Below, in pieces: positions 61,759-64,000 of a stretch of 64,000 nucleotides of DNA (positions are counted from its first letter, which is position 1; each line of letters starts with the position of its first letter). Where the stretch lies: assembly GCF_003850565.1 (NCBI RefSeq), contig NZ_CP027706.1:5456001-5520000 (forward strand). Reading direction: 5' to 3'. This DNA is from Pseudomonas sessilinigenes (GTDB lineage: Bacteria; Pseudomonadota; Gammaproteobacteria; Pseudomonadales; Pseudomonadaceae). The notes under the pieces were generated by a model that was not told where the DNA came from, made no database searches, and worked only from the letters and a program-made list of their open reading frames with translations. Both the position numbers and the translations under genes were made by a program.

Positions 61759-62241
61759 AAAATCCACTCCATGGGAGAAAGTCATCCTTTAGAGGCTGAA
61801 TCTATCGTCTTCCTGTCCGAGCATCCAGTGCGGATGAAATGCCAGTAGCAGCCGTAGCAGCGTTTCGCCTCCGACCATCTAGGAGTGCTTCGCGACCCTT
61901 CGCACCCATCGTATTTCGTCGCAATTTACGCTGACATACCTAGCTCCTCAGGGCTCATGGCCCACACCTCAGAGTGAAACCGCAGCGAAGGTATCGAGCC
62001 CGAAGCTTTGCGCTCATTGCCTCCGCGCGTCCCTGCCTTGATCCCCCAGGCTCCTGATCTACACTCCCCCGGACCGGCAGTAGGCTCGTATCGGTGTTTT
62101 CCCAAGCACCCGGGTTCACAGTAAATCGGAGTAGGGATGCTCGGAAAACCATTCAGGAAATGGATTCCGGAAACCATTCAATAGACGGGGCGAACTCCGA
62201 AAAGCCAGACGAGTAGGAATTTAAATATGGAGATTTAATTC
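61759..62241. other. Intergenic stretch with no supported gene
   Basis: This 480-bp stretch separates the DUF2388 gene from the cystatin-like gene. Reading frames on the minus strand (61926-62177 and an overlapping one) lack ribosome sites, family motifs and sensible composition. The GC-rich segment 61935-62150 reminds me of small repeated pieces scattered in Pseudomonas genomes, which I cannot confirm. Confidence 0.4.
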
Positions 62242-62511
62242 ATGACAGCTCAAGAGCATTCCGTTGGTGGATGGACCCCTTACCACCCGCTGACTACCGA
62301 GGAAAAAAAGGTATTCGAGGAAGCGATAGCTGGCGTCATTGGTGTGAAGTACGTCCCTAAAGAAGTTTCGAGCCAGGTCGTAAATGGCACAAACTATCGC
62401 TATCTGACAGTAGCAACCCTACCGGGCTCATCAGGATCCTGGAATGCCATCGTGGAAATCTATGCGCCCATTAAAGGCAAACCGTACATCACGCAAATTA
62501 TCCGAATTTAA
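62242..62511 (+). CDS. Cystatin/stefin-like protease inhibitor
   Basis: An 89-residue protein matching the small stefin-like cystatins. It has the N-terminal glycine pair (VGGWTPYHPLT), a first helix (TEEEKKVFEEAIAGVIG), the signature QVVNG at residues 45-49 (Q-x-V-x-G, the first hairpin that enters the papain cleft) and closing strands VEIYAPIKGKPYITQI. No signal peptide is visible. It would inhibit papain-like cysteine proteases. GGAG lies eight bases before the ATG. Confidence 0.75.
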   Translation: MTAQEHSVGGWTPYHPLTTEEKKVFEEAIAGVIGVKYVPKEVSSQVVNGTNYRYLTVATLPGSSGSWNAIVEIYAPIKGKPYITQIIRI

Positions 62512-62525
62512 GTTGTTGTGAAGCC

Positions 62526-62557
62526 CTTCGGGTCCGCAGCAATTGCGAGACCCGAAG
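62526..62557. terminator. Hairpin after the cystatin-like gene
   Basis: A 9-bp outer stem CTTCGGGTC / GACCCGAAG encloses a second stem CGCA / TGCG with a GCAAT loop. It lies 15 bp after the stop codon. There is no T-run, but it is the only strong structure at this end. Confidence 0.4.
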
Positions 62558-62650
62558 ACTACCCGCAGCGCCCTCTTCCACCCCCTGTCCTTCTGATCGA
62601 CGACGTCGCTGCGGCCTGAGCATCCGGCGCTACCAGCCAGTGAGCAAGGG

Positions 62651-63055
62651 TCAGTTCTGACCTGGTAGTTCGTACTCAAATTTGTATGAATGCTGCCCGT
62701 CGGTGATCGTAATGATCATGCTGCCAACCAGCCCGGAAAGCGCTTCAGTACCGGAATCTGGTACGACGTTGATGGACTGAACGGGGGCTCCACGACTCAT
62801 GGTCGAACTATGTTGAAGCACGAAGCTGCCACGGCGGCCGTTCAATGTTCCATGCACGGTTTCCATGGCAACGTAGCCTGCAGAACCTTGAACGCTACTG
62901 CGAAACGACAGCATTTCGCCTTTGCTGATCGCGTCCAGATCGCCATGGAATTGCTTGTCTAGAGACATCCGGCCAAGCCCCGTCCCCTCGGCAGTGACAC
63001 TCAAGGACTCCGGATTTAGCGATACTTCAAACGGCCCGTTGGCTGTGTAATTCAT
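62651..63055 (-). CDS. DUF3224 protein
   Basis: A 134-residue DUF3224 protein (all-beta, dodecin/lipocalin-like barrel), role unknown. The family line is clear: GLGRMSLDKQFHGDLDAISKGEMLSF, GSAGYVAMETVHGTL, GRRGSFVLQHSSTMSRG, VVPDSGTEALSGLVGSM. ATG 63053-63055 has AGAGGG about six bases upstream. Confidence 0.85.
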   Translation of the reverse strand: MNYTANGPFEVSLNPESLSVTAEGTGLGRMSLDKQFHGDLDAISKGEMLSFRSSVQGSAGYVAMETVHGTLNGRRGSFVLQHSSTMSRGAPVQSINVVPDSGTEALSGLVGSMIITITDGQHSYKFEYELPGQN

Positions 63056-63169
63056 GTCAAACCCTCTTTTGCCCGGCTCCATGCCGGCCATGCGTCATAC
63101 CCCATCCCACGCCAAATATCCATCATGCCGCCATCCGCCCGGAGGACGGCGCATACCCAGGAGAAGACC

Positions 63170-63523
63170 ATGGCATACCTTGCCCGCGTCAACCCGAAGT
63201 ACTTCACCGCGATCCAGCAGTGCGCGGCCAAAGATATCCGCTACGACCTAAAGCAGACGCCAGGCCTGCACAAGCATTGGGTGCCGGTGCTGAATGAGCC
63301 GTGGATTAGAAGGAGGCCCCCATACAACTGTCGTCACACCTATGCGACAATATGCTCAATGTCCGGCCTTAACCCCGCATTTATCGCCCAACAGCTGGGT
63401 CACAGCATGCAAATGCTGCTGTCGACGTATGCCCGTTGGCTCAACTCAAGCTCCGACTGGAGCGAGCTGGAAAAGCTCAAGATTGGTATCAAATCGGTAT
63501 CAGCTGAAAATCCGGCTTCGTAA
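63170..63523 (+). pseudogene. Tyrosine recombinase C-terminal fragment fused to a short foreign N terminus
   Basis: A 117-codon frame from ATG 63170 (AGGAG ahead). Codons from about 46 on read RRRPPYNCRHTYATICSMSG, then IAQQLGHSMQMLLSTYARWL: the last 75 residues of a phage-type tyrosine recombinase with R, H, H and the active-site tyrosine. The first 45 residues (ARVNPKYFTAIQQCAAKDIR) are not recombinase and remind me of N termini of phage beta-clamp-like proteins, weakly. A deletion seems to have joined two genes. It ends 20 bp before ybiT. Confidence 0.7.
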
Positions 63524-63543
63524 GTTACTGATAGGTAAGCATT

Positions 63544-64000
63544 TTGATCTCCACCGCCAACATCACCATGCAGTTCGGCGCCAAGCCGCTGTTCGAGAAC
63601 GTTTCGGTCAAATTCAACAACGGCAACCGCTATGGCCTGATTGGCGCCAACGGTTGCGGCAAGTCGACCTTCATGAAAATTCTCGGTGGTGACCTCGAAC
63701 CCTCCAGCGGCCAGGTCATGCTCGAGCCGAACGTCCGCCTGGGTAAATTGCGTCAGGACCAGTTCGCCTACGAAGAATTCACGGTGATCGACACCGTGAT
63801 CATGGGGCATGAGGAATTGTGGCGGGTCAAGGCCGAGCGCGACCGGATCTACTCGCTACCGGAAATGACCGAAGAAGACGGCATGGCCGTGGCCGAGCTG
63901 GAAACAGAATTCGCCGAAATGGATGGCTATACCGCCGAGTCTCGTGCCGGTGAACTGCTGCTGGGCCTGGGCATTCCCCTGGAGCAGCATTTCGGCTCCA
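63544..64000 (+). CDS. ybiT: ABC-F ATPase YbiT, 3' end outside window
   Basis: The first 152 codons of an ABC-F protein, ribosome-associated ATPases without membrane domains. It begins [16 protein letters not shown] and has the first Walker [16 protein letters not shown], then [34 protein letters not shown] and the YbiT-type linker [21 protein letters not shown] 63544 is the start, with AGGTAAG upstream. The stop codon of the recombinase fragment is only 20 bp ahead, so its native upstream region has been replaced. Confidence 0.9.
   Translation, partial: MISTANITMQFGAKPLFENVSVKFNNGNRYGLIGANGCGKSTFMKILGGDLEPSSGQVMLEPNVRLGKLRQDQFAYEEFTVIDTVIMGHEELWRVKAERDRIYSLPEMTEEDGMAVAELETEFAEMDGYTAESRAGELLLGLGIPLEQHFGS

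Noticed and set aside
61926..62177. Two overlapping minus-strand frames (83 and 65 codons)
   Set aside because: No ribosome site, no family motif, two frames equally open. Possibly part of a repeated non-coding piece, which I could not confirm.
1..64000. CRISPR arrays, tRNA or rRNA genes, riboswitch
   Set aside because: No spaced direct-repeat array, no cloverleaf or conserved rRNA segment, and no recognised riboswitch core was seen on either strand by eye; a covariance-model scan would be decisive.

Overview
The window looks like chromosomal DNA from a Pseudomonas of the fluorescens group. GC is high. Family content fits: OprD porin, DUF1652, DUF2388, LpxO, the AruF/AstA type arginine succinyltransferase, the isoleucine-degradation cluster and Pseudomonas-type REP sequences. 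This assignment is by recognition only; no search was run. No rRNA, tRNA or CRISPR array was seen.

Region by region. 1-3.1 kb: the 3' part of an MFS exporter, an HPP-family membrane protein and a LysR regulator. 3.1-5.9 kb: a GtrA / GtrB / GT39 cassette of the kind that decorates LPS or another surface glycan. 5.9-11.6 kb (minus strand): a seven-gene operon with a polar amino-acid ABC importer, an Lrp/AsnC regulator, the citrulline hydrolase CtlX and an AstA-type succinyltransferase. It reads as a complete route for arginine/citrulline uptake and breakdown. 12-21.2 kb: branched-chain acyl-CoA degradation, as a plus-strand valine-type pair and a minus-strand isoleucine-type operon with an AraC regulator. 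21.4-23.8 kb: a PfkB sugar kinase and an OprD-family porin.

24.4-42.3 kb: one long exopolysaccharide operon of 16 genes, mostly joined by 1-17 bp overlaps. It holds UDP-glucose dehydrogenase, UDP-GlcA epimerase, an initiating phosphoglycosyl transferase, a CpsD-like protein with a ruined P-loop, Wza, Wzc without its kinase, a GT4, a Wzy-like ligase/polymerase, two GT2, a NodB-type deacetylase, a Wzx flippase, a large periplasmic TIM-barrel-like protein, two acetyltransferases and a ChbG-type deacetylase. Together they describe synthesis, modification and export of an acylated, uronic-acid-containing polymer.

42.4-55.5 kb: housekeeping and small systems. These include a threonine dehydratase without the ACT domain, preceded by a four-segment attenuator with an Ile-rich leader peptide; a ParD-like / methionine aminopeptidase pair with a repeated operator; a RimK-type ATP-grasp ligase divergent from a GNAT-C39 peptidase fusion; a CorA-like transporter; a PQQ sugar dehydrogenase; LpxO; and an AraC/MFS pair.

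55.6-63.5 kb: an accessory stretch of short, mostly uncharacterised genes with more A+T, a decayed IS3-family remnant, a cystatin-like inhibitor and a truncated tyrosine recombinase beside the ABC-F gene ybiT, which runs off the right edge. This stretch looks like the eroded remains of mobile DNA.
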